This document shows positions 1 through 12,232 of a DNA stretch of 64,000 nt, piece after piece. The DNA is from Margaritispora aquatica (taxonomy: Eukaryota; Ascomycota; Leotiomycetes; Helotiales; Discinellaceae). How positions within the stretch are numbered: position 1 is the stretch's first letter; each line of letters begins with the position of its first letter. A program made the translations under genes and the position numbers. Location of the stretch: assembly GCA_007644065.1 (NCBI GenBank), contig VJWN01000021.1, positions 536,904 through 600,903 on the forward strand. Reading direction: 5' to 3'. The notes under the pieces are model-generated. The model was not told the DNA's origin, did no database searches, and was given only the letters and a program-made list of their open reading frames with translations.

Positions 1-1550
1 TTTGAGACTACTTTTCTGGTATGCAAAAGTCTGTAGCCTGTACTTTGAAAGATTGACTTAGTGGATGCGGTCAAAACCTACAAGAGCTTCCAATGCGAGG
101 AAACCAGCTCCTTTTATTCCCCATGGTCGCCTAGATGGGTGTGAAATGAAAGTGCAAGCCGAGTACCACGATTAGCCAATTAAGGTTATTCCGATCCCAC
201 AGCTCCTCGCTATTTAGCCGGCCCTTGGACCTTGGTGGTGGTGTTATGTTCCTTTGACATTCGATTCCATGGGAGTCACTGGAGGCGTGGCTTGCACCGC
301 AAACTTGGCGCAATTTCTTCATCCGGCGAAGCTTTCATCCTTCGCCCTCGCTAATGTTTTGACACTGACCAAAAGTGGAGGCTCGAAATGAAAAATGTTT
401 CTGTGAACAGTTGATGATTTTCTCTTCTGTAGTTTCTGACTTGTAAAATCTCTAAATACTAAGCATTTCCTCCAAGATTTTGTCTCTCTTCAAAGACAAA
501 CTTCTCCATCAGTTAGTCCTGGTAGTGGTGGTGGTGGTGGTGGTGGATATTCCAACTTTCATTCAGCCTTACCAAATTATACGAGGGGTGGCAGGAGGTG
601 GCGTTTTTGCACGAATAAAGGGTCAAGCCACTGGATCCTTTCGATTTAAAGCCGTTGATGTGCAGCAACAAGTCAGACATGCCGTAATTTAATTCTCCCC
701 ATAACTCTAATTCGAGGATCTTTTTCGAAAATCCTCCTGTTTGGAAAAGTTGCGAACCTTATCCCATTTATATTTCGCGGTAGTGTTGAATTATCAAGTG
801 GAGTGAAGAGAGAAGCTTCCGGCAAGCAACTAATAGCTGGGTGACACAACGTAGCGAAACTTATAATCACATAGCCATTTTGATGTGAGCTTTCAATGTT
901 TTCGCCATGCTTGTCTGCCTCCTTTAACACCTCAATATCGAGCAGGGAAAGAATTTTTGATCCCTGTCCGACGGATTATATGCCTGAAATCGTGGAAGCA
1001 CGAGGTCGAGGAAGCTCCTGACAGCCTTGGACACTTCATTCGCCCAGTTTATATTGTATGCCAGCACTCATCTCCACGTCATGCACATGCCCGGCTTTAG
1101 TTTCGTGCGCCTTCATCTGGACTTACCTACTCGAAACTTGAAATTTTTCCAACGATCAAGGTTGAGCTTCCACGTGGCGGCGTTGAAGCCTCACAGACAC
1201 CTGGAATCTATTCTAGGGGAAGGGGTTAAGTAATGGTGCCTGATTGGGGAATGTTGTGCGAAGGGAATGATATCCCGACGCCACACCAGCTACACCCTCA
1301 AGCGAGCTCCTCAAGAGCTTTTCAGAGATCTCTTGCCTTTCTCTCCAGATTCGCTAATAAAATGCACAACTGCACTTCTTATACTAACAATGAATAAACT
1401 TTCATTAAAAACACAAAACCTGAACACCAAAACACTGGTGTATAAATAAAACCCAGCAGTCCTAAAGCTCATTTTACCGCTCATTAACTCCTCCGCGCAT
1501 CGATACTCCTTGAACAAACAAAAAAACTACAACCTCCATTCCACCATCTA
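1..1550. other. intergenic, no supported gene
   Basis: No open frame here looks like a conserved protein. A short GGT/GTG microsatellite sits at about 525-546. The only reading frames are under 90 codons, overlap one another on both strands and show no recognisable motif. The right end is the 3' flank of the Ser/Thr-rich secreted gene. Confidence 0.6.
525..546. repeat. (GTG)n microsatellite
   Basis: About seven consecutive GTG/GGT triplets in non-coding sequence. Confidence 0.85.
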
Positions 1551-2651
1551 CTAAGCAGCAGTCGCAGCACAAAAGCACGCACTCGAAATTCTTGATGGCA
1601 AGCCCTTGCATCCCTTGACGATATTCGTGGGTACAGCGACAGAAACTCCAGCTAGATACGACGAGCAGAACGGCACAGCAAAGTCGTGAAGCATAGCGCG
1701 GTGACAGTTGTTATGTGCCTAAAATTGTCAGATTCATTTAACCAATTGATAGAATGATGGGTGGGCACTTACCTTCTTACAAACATATGACGGACGAGGA
1801 ACAATAGGACCTTGCGTCGTTGTTGGAAACCATCGTGTTATGCTGAGGGAGCCACTTCCGAGGGATGGCAGAGCTGTTGAGGTTGATATAACGAGTGTGC
1901 GGGTTTGTGAATGTGATGATAGGGTTGGTGATATGATTGTGCTTAAAATCGTGGACAAGATTGGCGATGCTGAGCTGGTGCGGTTTTGAAATGGTGGGCT
2001 CAATGAGACTGCGATGGGAGAAGTAGATGTTCGGATGGTTGCGCTGTTGAGAATGCTCGACTGTATCGCGAGGTCTGTGGTAGAAGATAGGAGCGAAACA
2101 TGATTTGAAGTGGGTGTGGCTGTAATTGTCCTCCATGAAAAAGGTGGAAGTGATATTGACATATTGCTCGTGGGGTAGTGGCTACTTGTAGCTCCAGATA
2201 GTGATGTTGAATTCGGGTGGAAGCTAGAGATCGAGATGTTGATGAAAGAAGTTGGAGTGGTGGTGATATTCTGGGTTGTGAATGAGGCGAAAGGACTTTG
2301 ATAGGTTTCGCTGGAAGACGATGGGTGGATAAAGATTGACGAAGTTGAGAGCGATGACATGTTGTTGCTCGTGCTGTATGAAGTTGTGGGAATAGAAATA
2401 GTGGATGATTGGTTGGTGTATGACGAGATTGAGGTTATAGGAAAGTGCGAGGCCGAAGATATCATGGTGGCTGAGGAGGATAATTCTATACTGCTGTAAA
2501 AGGTGACAGTAGATGTGACAGTCACCACGCTGACAGTAGGACAAACTACGAAAGAACCCCAAGACATGTGAGCATCTGCTCCCAGTGTCAAGAGAGCGAC
2601 CATTACAATAAGGGGAGCTGAAATCTGCATGATTTTGAAATTGAATGGCAA
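1551..2651 (-). CDS. Ser/Thr-rich secreted or cell-wall protein with C-terminal Cys module
   Basis: Two exons: 2651-1773 and 1718-1551, with a 54-bp GTAAGT...TTTAG intron. The N-terminus is a signal peptide (hydrophobic IVMVALLTLGADA; a second Met eight codons in also fits). About 240 residues follow that are mostly Ser, Thr, Pro and Ile with several N-glycosylation sites, as in cell-wall or mucin-like fungal proteins. The second exon adds a conserved-looking Cys module: NCHRAM, FCSSYL, KGCKGLPSRISSACFC. Similar C-terminal Cys modules occur in many fungal secreted Ser/Thr-rich proteins; no enzymatic role is known to me. Without the second exon the protein would end after VCKK plus intron codons. 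There is no obvious GPI signal after the Cys module (it ends AATAA). Function not assigned. Confidence 0.75.
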
Positions 2652-2712
2652 GGACTGTATTGTAAGACTGGATTGTAGGACTGAATGGTAGGACTGAATG
2701 GTAGATTGGATG
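2645..2712. repeat. short tandem repeat just upstream of the secreted-protein start
   Basis: About four imperfect copies of a 13-14-bp unit, on the plus strand TAGGACTGAATGG and its variants. The array lies within about 60 bp 5' of the minus-strand ATG, so it is probably in the 5' UTR or core promoter. Confidence 0.6.
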
Positions 2713-4495
2713 GTTTGCTTTGGATTGCGTTCCTGTAGGAAGATGGACTTGTATAAGTACCAGCAATTGCAACGCCTAGGATTTCGATATATTCCAATAT
2801 ATCATGAATTGGATTCCATAAAGCATTCCGTGATCAGTGTTAAAGGTTTGACAGCCCTTCCTGTTTAGCGAGATTAGGCGAAGACTGAGGTTTCGAAGCC
2901 CTGAGACTGGAATATTGAAGGGAGTCTCTGATGTATTGTTTACTGCCCTTACATGAGATTGACAATTTACTTTATCGAGCAAATGTCTGCTAGGTGCCAG
3001 AAGTTTGGTAGAAAAAAGGGCATTCAGCCAAATTGTTTTCCTTCCTTACTTCAAACTCATGTATAGGGCAAGGGATCAGGGAATTGCGTGTAGACCAATC
3101 CTTGCTAACTATACAGAAGACAAGGTATTCTAGGAAAGGGTGTTTTTTTTGGCTTTAAAGGTTTATCTAGGGTTATAGAGCGGTGTTTGGTGCAGGTTCA
3201 ACGAGCTCAAAGGGCTCCCAAATCCCAAAATCCTGCTGATTTCGTCACCTTGACATGTATTTCTACGGCCATCATCTTATCAATAAAGTAAGGAGATATC
3301 TAAAGCGAACGAGAATCGTGGACGATCAAAGTGAAGACCAAAGAGCAGCATCTATCAACTTTGCAATGCATCAACGTATTGTGGAGCGCAGACCCTCTCC
3401 ACGACGCAAGAAACGTATTCTGAGATACCTTTCCACGGGTAACCACTCAAAACTAAGCTACCAATCAATTGAGCACCGGTACGATCTAGGAGCATTCGTC
3501 GCCTTGATTGCAGTATTCCAAGATCAATGATTGTGGATTTAAAATCCTAAAGTTTCGCTCAACAATCATTGCACAAAAATACAGAGCAGAGACTTTGATT
3601 GGGCATCAATAAAACTCCATACTACGAAGCGTCTGCAAAGTGAACGTAGGAGATCATCCTCACAACCGATAACAAGCATTAAGTTCCATTGTCATTCATA
3701 TCATACGCTGAGTTTTCCAGATAGAATGCTCACACAGCCATAGATTGCAGATATATAGATCTCAGATATCACTATGACAACGATCAGCATGAACAAAAGC
3801 CAAACAACGACCATCCATCAATAATAGCCTCGTTGAATCCGAAAATCTTCGTGGGAATGAGCTGATATCGCATGTGGTGTTTTCCTACTTGCAAGAATGC
3901 TACATGAATAGAAGAAAAAAACCCAAGAAGCACTAGGGAAGGAAGTAAGAAGCACTCAACAAGAGGGGCACCGGCCTTCCTCCAACTTGAAGTTTGTGTT
4001 CGAGTAAAAATCACGGCCGCAATCCAGTTCTTGAACTAGTCGAGACATCCTTGGAGAAAATATGGCGTAGAACATAAGAGTTCTTGTTCCACTGATTTGC
4101 AGTTTTTCCCTGAGCTTGAATTTCTTGACTTCTGGTCATGATGCAATTCGACCATCATAGCAAGCCTTTGGACAGTTTTCCCATATGGTCTTGTTAAAGG
4201 AGAGGATGCACCTTCCTTGACCGTGTCTTGTGATTGACATTGTGAATCCTGAAACTGGACAGAACACTTGTTCTGGTCTGTCAAGGCGAACATTCTCCAA
4301 CAAATTTGCATGAGTACATCTCGCCGTATTCCCATAATCCGTGCCTTATGTACTCGATGTTGTCACCATCAAATATGTGCAAGTTGACTTATTCGATCCA
4401 CAGCTGTACAACGTCCCATTTTCTAGGTATACACACGGAATTTCTCAGAAGATTCTCCTCGTCGACTAATCCCATTCCCCTCGTCCAAAACGCGT
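2713..4495. other. intergenic, no supported gene
   Basis: Upstream region of the secreted Ser/Thr-rich gene and 3' flank of ATP14. Minus-strand frames at 3784-4014 and 4036-4335 (76 and 99 codons) show no family resemblance and no clear splice continuation. I see nothing I would call a gene. Confidence 0.5.
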
Positions 4496-5041
4496 CTAGT
4501 GGTGAGCGGCCTCCTCCTCTGGCTCCTCCTCAAACCAGTGCTCCTGTGCCTCAGCAACTCCTCCCTCGGCCTGTCCCTCAATGTCAACAGTTGATGCCTC
4601 GTATTGCTTGAGCTCGTTCGCGATGTCCGTCTCCTCTGGGCTCTTTGGTGCAGATGGTGGTGAGAACTTCTGGACGTGTCCGTCGGCGTCGTTGGCCTTG
4701 ACGACAGGTGTCTTGTATGCCTTCAACTCCTTAATGTACAGCTCCTGGACGAAATCCGCTAAAATGTCCTCCGTTAGTACAGTCTTCCGATTATGTAGCA
4801 TAGCTTTGGCAAAGCTGGCAGATGGATATCATAGATATGAATCTAAATGCTGCTCGGAGAGGTCGAATGGGTTACGAACCTTGTCGGACAGCTGTAGGAG
4901 TGATGAAAGTGCGCTTGATCATCATGCTCGAGCCCTGCTGTCTTGCGACGCGGGCGATTGAGGAGCGCTACCAAGGTTAGCTTCTCAATCGCACAAGCTG
5001 TATATGTTACGTACCGAAGCGCGAAGAGTTTGAGTGAACAT
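4496..5041 (-). CDS. ATP14: mitochondrial F1Fo ATP synthase subunit H (Atp14)
   Basis: Peripheral stalk subunit h of the mitochondrial ATP synthase. Three exons: 5041-5015, 4967-4880 and 4758-4496, giving 125 residues, the usual size (yeast 124). The spliced product starts MFTQTLRAS, continues with an Arg-rich mitochondrial presequence (ARVARQQGSS) ending near IKRTFITPTAVRQ, then has the family core ADFVQELYIKELKAYKTP, DADGHVQKFS and PKSPEE. The C-terminus is very acidic (EEEPEEEAAHH). The first intron starts GTACGT and the second GTTCGT; both keep frame. The ATG at 4801 lies inside the second intron and is not the start. Confidence 0.93.
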
Positions 5042-5725
5042 GATGACGGATGTGGTGGTGTCAATTGAGGATGGCAGGTCGTTGAGGAAGATTCATCTCG
5101 TCCAGATTCCAGCTTCCTCCGAAATGACAGGGGTATGTAAATATCACATGACTTGTGCCTTGGTGCCTCGTCGGGATTTCTATCCATTGCCATTTACCGA
5201 GGATACATCTCACAATCCATCATCTTGACTATTCAAACTTTAAAATCAAAATGCATGAAATATGTCTTTACCATCTAATTTGAGGCTTCTGATACAATAA
5301 AACCTCATAGCTTCGGATCATTCCACCATTGACAGAGGTCCAAGTCTCCATCTTTGGCTCCAGACTCAACTCTTAGAATTTCATCAGTCCACTCTTGAGT
5401 CTTGAACTGCAACCTGATCAAGCGCCAATTGGACTTTAACCTTAGCGACCTGTCTCAATATCCTTAGAGATTTTTCCTTTTCCGGAGCCATTAAGGTGAG
5501 CCATGAATTTGTGCTCTACCTAAGTGGCGTTTTGATGACTCGTTGTTGCCTTCTCCAAAAGTGAAACCAAGAGGCTATATATAGGCTACAAAACCTACAA
5601 TTACTGTTTCCTTCTTCTCAAGTCAACTCTCACTTAATCTTTCCAGTTTAAAGCAGAGGCCGACTCATTTTTTTCGAGTTCGAATTCAAAGTCGCCTCTA
5701 TATAGTCACAACTTCATCTTTCAAG
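5042..5725. promoter_or_regulatory. divergent promoter region between ATP14 and the F-box-like gene
   Basis: About 680 bp between the ATP14 start (minus) and the next start (plus). A TATA-like TATATATAGG is present at about 5574-5583, and several pyrimidine tracts precede the plus-strand ATG. Confidence 0.5.
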
Positions 5726-6457
5726 ATGGGATTCCTGCAGCTACCAGGGGAGCTTCGAAACAAGATTTACAAAGAGTGTATTATCAATGCTGGTCGTTGT
5801 CGATGCAGCGATTTTCACGAACCTATCCTTGATCTCACCAGAATTCCACAACTGGACTCCATCAGCCCGCTGCCTCTGATGTTCACCAACAAGCAGATTT
5901 CGTATGAAATCACCCAGATGTTGTATTCGAGCCTAAAACCTTTGGCTATCGAAGGATATTGCTTCAATTATGAGGAGCCGCCATTTGTTAGGACACTGGC
6001 TTGTTGGAAACCGTTTCCTGGAGGTTTGCCACGGCATCCATATTTGCAAAATTTTATTCGCAAAGTTGATATTGTGATTGGCTTGGAAGGAGCACCTACA
6101 AGATACAAGGAAGGATCAACATATGATTTCCGTCTCCCTCAGCCAGCTAAGTCATATGTCCTTCCGGAGCCTCCATTCTTTGGAGCAGCTGCCACGGAAC
6201 TGTTGGGATATGTTCGCGAGTTTGAATCGTTGTCAAAACTTCGGATAATCATCGAAGTCCCGAGAAAGTCTCGCGATAAGAGTCTACAGCCGGGTTTGCT
6301 GTCCGAACTGCTGCCATTCCATGCTTTATGTGATGTGCAGCTCATCATGCGCTTCGAATTGGGCAACAGATTCAACGATGTCCCCTCCAAGAAGATGCTA
6401 TCGGACTGGACGAACTTGTGGATTGGATGTTTAACACACTTGAGTGTGCCTGAGTGA
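5726..6457 (+). CDS. F-box-like / 2EXR-type fungal protein of unknown role
   Basis: Intronless 243-codon frame. The start MGFLQLPGELRNKIYKECI matches the short leucine-rich helix (LPxELRxxIY) that opens many fungal F-box-like or 2EXR proteins, which are numerous and lineage-expanded in Pezizomycotina. The next part has LPLMFTNKQISYEITQMLYS, another hallmark of these proteins. No repeats typical of substrate-binding F-box partners follow. It may connect to SCF ubiquitin ligases, but this is uncertain for the family. The 5' flank is pyrimidine-rich and the ATG context is TTCAAGATGG. Confidence 0.8.
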   Translation: MGFLQLPGELRNKIYKECIINAGRCRCSDFHEPILDLTRIPQLDSISPLPLMFTNKQISYEITQMLYSSLKPLAIEGYCFNYEEPPFVRTLACWKPFPGGLPRHPYLQNFIRKVDIVIGLEGAPTRYKEGSTYDFRLPQPAKSYVLPEPPFFGAAATELLGYVREFESLSKLRIIIEVPRKSRDKSLQPGLLSELLPFHALCDVQLIMRFELGNRFNDVPSKKMLSDWTNLWIGCLTHLSVPE

Positions 6458-7560
6458 TTGGAGGTTTGGTGAGATGGATTGGCGAAACCGTCTTCTGTCA
6501 CCGCCATCCGCTGATTTCGACCATGGCAAGATCTTTCATTGTCCGTAGCCTTAGCTATGGTTCATCTCTCCACCAGGGGGGGTGAAGTTAGAATTGAAAG
6601 CCGTGAATTTAGGCGAGACGGTCACCTGCCATCCTAACAACCCAAGGATGATTCCCATTAAGTCAACGTAAGCATGTCCCAAATATCGACGACAAGATGA
6701 ATCACTCCAACACAAGACAAATGAATAAACAGACCCTTGGTACTCTCAAACAACATTCTATGATTGTAGAAAATCCACAGCATCACAGACAATAATTGAA
6801 GAGCAGATAGCAAGATCCAGGACTTCGACCGACCAATGGCAGGAAAGCTTCTCTGACTAGAGATCAGCATTACGAGGGTTAAAAGGAAGACTGAGAGGAG
6901 ACATCAAAGTCATGATATCAAATTTGTTATCTCTTTTGACTTCGTCTAGTTAGATAGATCTCGCTGATGACAATTTGGGAAACGAGAACCTTGTTGATAT
7001 GACTGTCCAGAGAGAAAGCTGAGTCCAGGATCTCTCAGCGGGCTGAAATGACGGAGAATTGCATGGGACGTGTGCTTGAGAAGTACTGGTTTCAGTATCT
7101 CAGTGCACAATCCATACGCAAGCAGGTATATCTGGAGCATAGAGTGGGATCTTACAGTTCAAAGCTGTCGAGAGGAGATCTGATTATGAAGATAAACTGA
7201 ATCTATTATAAGTGGGTTCATTTTACTCGCTATATGAAAATCGATTTCTTCAAACTGCGTGTCCTAGCTCTTTCGTATCGTTTTATGTGATATGCAAGAT
7301 TAAAGTATTAGGGGTGTTAAAAGTCTAAGTTGAAAAATATAGCTGAATGGAATATAAGGCTATTACTTCAGAATGTGCTTGAATATCATACACACTAGAA
7401 AGATATACTTTTTAAAAAAGATTCAACGTAAGTATCCTTGGAATCATTGTGATACAAAAATACATTGTTTATTAGCTATATTTTGACTAAATTATAAGTG
7501 ACCTTGATGAGTTGAATATTCTTTACAACTTGAGATGTTCAATGCCAGATTATAGGAGCT
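6458..7560. other. intergenic, AT-rich, no supported gene
   Basis: Composition turns AT-rich from about 7180. No conserved frame is seen. The region ends at the left copy of the tandem duplication next to RPT5. Confidence 0.5.
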
Positions 7561-8115
7561 TCTAGACACAGGAAAATAACAGAGACTGTCTTGTTAGTTG
7601 CCAACATCAATTTATAGGATGATTAAAACACATAAGGTACGAGAAATGGTTTATCTATATTTTAATATCTATAATTATGAGGGCTTGGATACAGGTCTTC
7701 CTAGCTCCCATAACCCGTACATACTAGCCAAAGCATTGCTGTCATCGCCCGCTCCTCATAAGACGATGCGTAAAATTTGACGATGTTCTTCTTCGCCCGG
7801 CTAACACGAGGGTGAAGAAAAGGTAACCTTGATGAATTAGATCAGCGTACAAAGCTTGAAATAGTTAGATTTCAGAGTTTTTAGATTAGGATAATGACAG
7901 AGAGTATTTCGCTATCCACCAATGCAAAGTTCACAGTGATCAAGAGGAGCACGGGAAGAGGTCCATCCATGTTTTGATGTCTATGATTACAAGGCCCCAG
8001 TATGCAAGCCTTCCCAACTCCCGCAACTCGTACATACCAGCCAAAGCATAACCACCATCGTCCGTTCCTGGTAGGACTAAGCATAGAAGTTTACAGTGTC
8101 TTTCTTCTTTGCCTG
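7545..8115. repeat. degenerate tandem duplication covering the 3' end of RPT5
   Basis: A segment at about 7545-7800 aligns with about 7862-8115, an offset of roughly 315 bp. The right copy contains the last codons and stop of RPT5; the left copy still encodes an FYA-like triplet (minus strand, about 7765-7775) but not the stop. Clear matching blocks are the CGTACATACCAGCCAAAGCAT region and TTTTGATGTCTATGATTA against its AT-richer counterpart. Most mismatches are transitions, and in the 7645-7680 block nearly all are C-to-T or G-to-A in the left copy, as expected from repeat-induced point mutation. Confidence 0.65.
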
Positions 8116-9567
8116 CACCTCGCTGATGGCATCCACATAATGCTCATGACTGATCTTATTCTTGCCCATCCGCAGTGCAATCATACCGGCCTCCACACAC
8201 ACAGCCTTCAATTGCGCGCCTCCAAACTCATCTGTGCTGCGTGCTAACTCGGGCCAGTTCACTGCCTCGTCAACTGTCATCTTTCGGCTGTGGATCTTCA
8301 GAATCTGAGCGCGGGCTTCTTCGTTGGGTAGAGGGAATTCGATCTTTCTATCTAATCGTCCGGAACGAAGTAAAGCTGGATCGAGAACGTCGACTCTGTT
8401 TGTTGCAGCAAGAACTTTGATGCGATCATCCGAAGCAAAACCGTCGAGTTGATTCAGAAGCTCCAACATAGTTCGCTGCACTTCTCTGTCTCCGCTCTTC
8501 TCGCTGTCAAAGCGCTTGGTACCCACGGCATCTAACTCATCGATGAAAATAATCGCAGGTGCCTTCTCCTTTGCTAATGCGAAGCAATCTCTGACCAGCT
8601 TTGCTCCATCACCAATGAACATTTGTACCAGTTGTGGACCAGCAAGTTTGAGGAAGGTAGCATCGGTCTGGGCGGCACAAGCTCGAGCTAGGAGAGTCTT
8701 TCCAGTACCAGGAGGTCCGTACATCAGAGCGCCTATATACAATTAGTAACAGATTGAGAAGAGTACTACTAGTCTTACCCTTTGGTGCCTTGATACCGAT
8801 CTTCTTGAAACGCTCAGACTCCTTCATTGGCCAAACAATTGCCTCCACCAGCTCCTCAATCTGCTTGTCCAATCCTCCGACATCTGAGTACTTTTCCGTT
8901 GGCTTCTCATCGACCTCCATTGCCTTGACTCTGCTGTCATATTCGGCAGGTAATGTGTCCAAAACTAGGTACGAGTCCTTGTTTACACCGATCAAATCTC
9001 CTGGCTTTAACTTCTCTGGATCTACGAGACCGATGAGAGGTAAAAAGATGGTCTGCCGGGTGGATGTCTTGATTACTGCGGACTTTCCGACTCTTGTAGC
9101 ATCGAGATCAATGTTGGCCCCCTCCTCGGCGGATTCAGCTGTTGGGTCTAGGTCCAGAAGCTCTACGACGTTGCCAACGAGGTAAGGTAATTGCCTAATC
9201 GCAGATTAGCTACCATAGTCAAATCACTAATGAAGAACACAAACCTATTGTTTTCGATCTTGTCCAAATTGTCCTTGATCTTCTCGCCCATCGCAGCCTT
9301 CTCGTGTGTTAGACGGGTGAACTCGCTCTTCATGATTCGTGAATCGTTCTCCAGGAGCCGTTTCCTCGTCAGGATATCTTGTGTGCTTAAGCTGTATATC
9401 TCCTCATCTATTTCGCTATTTGTATTCTTCTTCTTCTCATTGACATCCTTCATTTCAGCATCTCCATCCTGGTCTGGCTTCTTCTTGTCCTTGTCGCCAT
9501 CCTTCTTGTCGTCCCTCTGCTCCTTCTCCTCCTGCTCCATGAGATCGAGATCTTCTAATGTAGACAT
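8077..9567 (-). CDS. RPT5: 26S proteasome regulatory ATPase Rpt5
   Basis: AAA-ATPase of the 19S base ring that unfolds substrates and opens the 20S gate. Three exons: 9567-9245, 9194-8779 and 8732-8077; 464 residues. An acidic and Lys-rich N-terminus ([16 protein letters not shown]) leads into a coiled coil, then an OB region, then the ATPase: Walker A GPPGTGKT, Walker [12 protein letters not shown] and the second region of homology [13 protein letters not shown]. The protein ends NFYA, the HbYX-type tail that docks into the 20S alpha ring and distinguishes Rpt5. Intron 1 is GTTTGT...TTAG and intron 2 GTAAGA...ATAG; both restore frame exactly. The gene is divergent from TFIIB and its 3' end lies in the duplicated segment described at 7545-8115. 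Confidence 0.96.
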
Positions 9568-10391
9568 GGCTGATTACGTGGTGATTGAGTAGTGAGAATT
9601 CGGAGGTATAAGGAATTAGTTTGCTGTTGTGATGGAAAGTCAAGGTCAATCAATGAAGCTTCATACCTTGAGCTCCCAGCACGTAGGCGAGATTTCTAAG
9701 GCAGGCACAGCACGGCGCGTCAGCCTCATCATGTGATCAACCACTAGCTTAGGCCCCAAGGCTGCCATGAAATTCTGGCGATATCTTCAACCTCCTGGCA
9801 TCTGACCTTGACTCGCCCTTACGCCTGTTTGCATCACCACCACGAAGTACTCCAACTGTCGCAATCAAGCCAAAAGTTGCAGGTCATCTTTCCAGAGCGA
9901 CATTCAACTTCGTTAATCACGACTTTTGGTAATTCACAGAGGCCTTTACTGGTTCATCGTTCTGCGAATCTTCAGACGTCATAGGCAGTCGCACAGTGCC
10001 ATTCTCTTTGTTCACTTCCTTTTCCAAACTCACTACGGTATATCATACGACATTCGTCATTTGGAAATCGAATTCAGTTTACTCGCCACTCTTTTCTAAT
10101 TCACTTCGAATTGCGCAAGTCAGATACTTGGAGGCCTACTTAATCAGCACCGTCGAACCATTTCGACGTCAATAGAACAACCAACCTCCACTTCTCTTCA
10201 ATACCGCCAAAACGCATTCCCCACTCCTCCGCCGTCTTCAAACCGCCATTCTCTGCAAGAAGCCAACTACCGATATCAAGACCGCAGTTGTGCGATCGCG
10301 CAAACGTAAGGAAGTTCGTCGCAGACCGAGCAAGCGGGTGGTGTTCAACGAGCTCGACAATATCTATCGGCCTAAGCCGTACAAGCCAAAG
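9568..10391. promoter_or_regulatory. divergent promoter of RPT5 and TFIIB
   Basis: About 820 bp separate the two starts. I recognise no specific operator. The plus-strand part is C/T-rich and probably includes the TFIIB 5' UTR. The frame remains open upstream of the chosen TFIIB ATG to about 10290 but without an ATG. Confidence 0.5.
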
Positions 10392-11491
10392 ATGATTCCG
10401 GCATTTGGTGCTGCCGCGCCAGAAAAGTCTGAACAATGGGAGGAGAATTTGAGCATGACATTCATGTGCAAGGACTGCAGAGAAGATCCGCCAAACTTGG
10501 TTGAGGAGTTCTCTTCTGGAGACGTTGTGTGCGGTTCTTGTGGACTAGTCCTTGGTGATCGTATTGTCGACACTCGATCTGAGTGGCGTACGTTCTCCAA
10601 CGATGACGCAGGAAACGATGACCCCTCTCGTGTTGGAGACGGACCTAATCTCCTTCTTAACGGTTCCCAACTTCAAACCACAATTGCATTTGACAATGGT
10701 GGTGCTCGCAGCCGCGATCTCATGAGAGCCCAAGGCAAATCTACCGCTGACAAGGCTACGAAGAGTCTTCTTGCTGCCTACAAGGAAATTGGTGCTCACT
10801 GTGACGGAGCCTTGTTGCCTAAGCAGGTTTCGGACACTGCCAAGCATCTTTACAAGATGGTTGACGATGCAAAGGCTTTCAAGGGAAAATCTACTGAATC
10901 CCTTATCGCCGCTTGCATTTTCATCGCCTGTCGCCAGTGTGATGTTGGTCGAACTTTCCGTGAAATCTACGCAATGACAAAGGTTCCAAAGAAGGACATC
11001 GGTCGCACTTTCAAGGCATTGGAGAAGTTTCTCTCTGGCAAGAACGCAACGGCGAATGGTATGTTAATCCTGCACTTCTGTTTTTGTTTCTTGTATTAAC
11101 GTGGCTATCCAAAGCTCAATACCCTACCAACGATACCTACACTGCTACCAAGGCAACTGCTGCAGCCGATTTCATCATCCGTTTCTGTAGCAAACTTGGT
11201 CTCAAAGGTCAAAGCGTTGTCCGTATTGCTCAGGGTCTCACTGATAAAGCTAATGCTTCTGTCGGCTTGTCTGGCCGCTCCCCTGTCTCCATTGCAGCTG
11301 CATGTATCTACATGGCTGCTCACTTCATTGGAGTTCCTAAGACTGCAAAGGAAGTTGGAGCTGTGACTGCTATCAGCGATGGTACAATCCGCACCATCTA
11401 TAAGCTTCTGTACCTCGAGCGCGAGAGATTGATCGAGCCATCTTGGGTTACTGAGAACAGAGGCAAGATGGAAAACCTCCCTGTTGGCTGA
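10392..11491 (+). CDS. SUA7: transcription initiation factor TFIIB
   Basis: General RNA polymerase II factor. Two exons, 10392-11058 and 11115-11491, with a 56-bp GTATGT...AAAG intron; 347 residues. The N-terminal zinc ribbon is CKDC...CGSCG, followed by the B-reader region RIVDTRSEWRTFSNDD and two cyclin-like repeats (KSLLAAYKEIG... and AADFIIRFCSKLGL...). DDPSRVGDGPNLLLNG is strongly conserved in the family. I start at the first ATG (MIPAFGAAAPEK), which leaves about 20 residues before the zinc ribbon. The open frame extends upstream only from a GTG and has no ATG, although a short 5' coding exon cannot be excluded. Confidence 0.95.
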
Positions 11492-12232
11492 ACAGGTGTC
11501 TGGCAAAACGATATAGATGGATAACACCATCTGAAGGTTAAGCTGCGTCGACGATCACATGGGTGATTCCATATTCGTCTAGTTGGCCTGAGGTTATTCT
11601 GCATGCATATTCTCTGCTACTTTTCACATAGTTCCTGCTTTATCATTTGCGAAGGGTCATTAATGCAGAAATGCAATGTTATGGCTATGAGTGCATTTGA
11701 GTTATGCAGGCTGTGGTTGGACCTTGACGTCCTTTACTCTAGTGGCTAATGGTATTGCGGGCATGGGTTGGATCGATAGCAGCTCTTTGTCGGAAGGCTA
11801 ATCTTGGGTGGGCTATTGCATGATCATAGTGGAATACACATATATCATGAAAGAAGTTCTATGTCGTAAGGTGAAGTGGGTGCTAGTGATGCTGCTGTGC
11901 AGTACATTAAAGAGAAGAGTGAAGCAGTCTCTCCTGCCGACATAAGATATTGACAGTTACTCATGCTCCATCGTCCACTTGTGTCGCTTGGGAAATTGAA
12001 TGCGTTGCGTGACCAGGTAACCGAATATATCATCATGAGCTCCCTTCTTCACCTTCAAATATATCATGCCAAAGCTTCTCCGTTTGTGGCAGTAGTAAAT
12101 ATAAAAATCCCAATAAAATAAAAATAAACTCCCATGTATTGTGCATGTATGTTCAATTCTTTTCTACCTCTCTATCTATTGTTTGTAAATTTTGACCACA
12201 CCACAACATACAGACAAGCAAATGGTCCTTTT
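11492..12232. other. intergenic between convergent genes
   Basis: 3' flanks of TFIIB (plus) and the NADAR gene (minus). No conserved frame seen. Confidence 0.6.

Noticed and set aside
2224..2772. 182-codon minus-strand frame
   Set aside because: Alternate frame of the Ser/Thr-rich gene; no signal peptide or domain.
9191..9592. 133-codon plus-strand frame
   Set aside because: Antisense to the Rpt5 N-terminus; Ser/Leu-rich shadow of the Lys/Glu-rich coding strand.
10290..10391. Upstream extension of TFIIB
   Set aside because: Opens with GTG, no ATG in frame; a basic stretch not found in TFIIB proteins.
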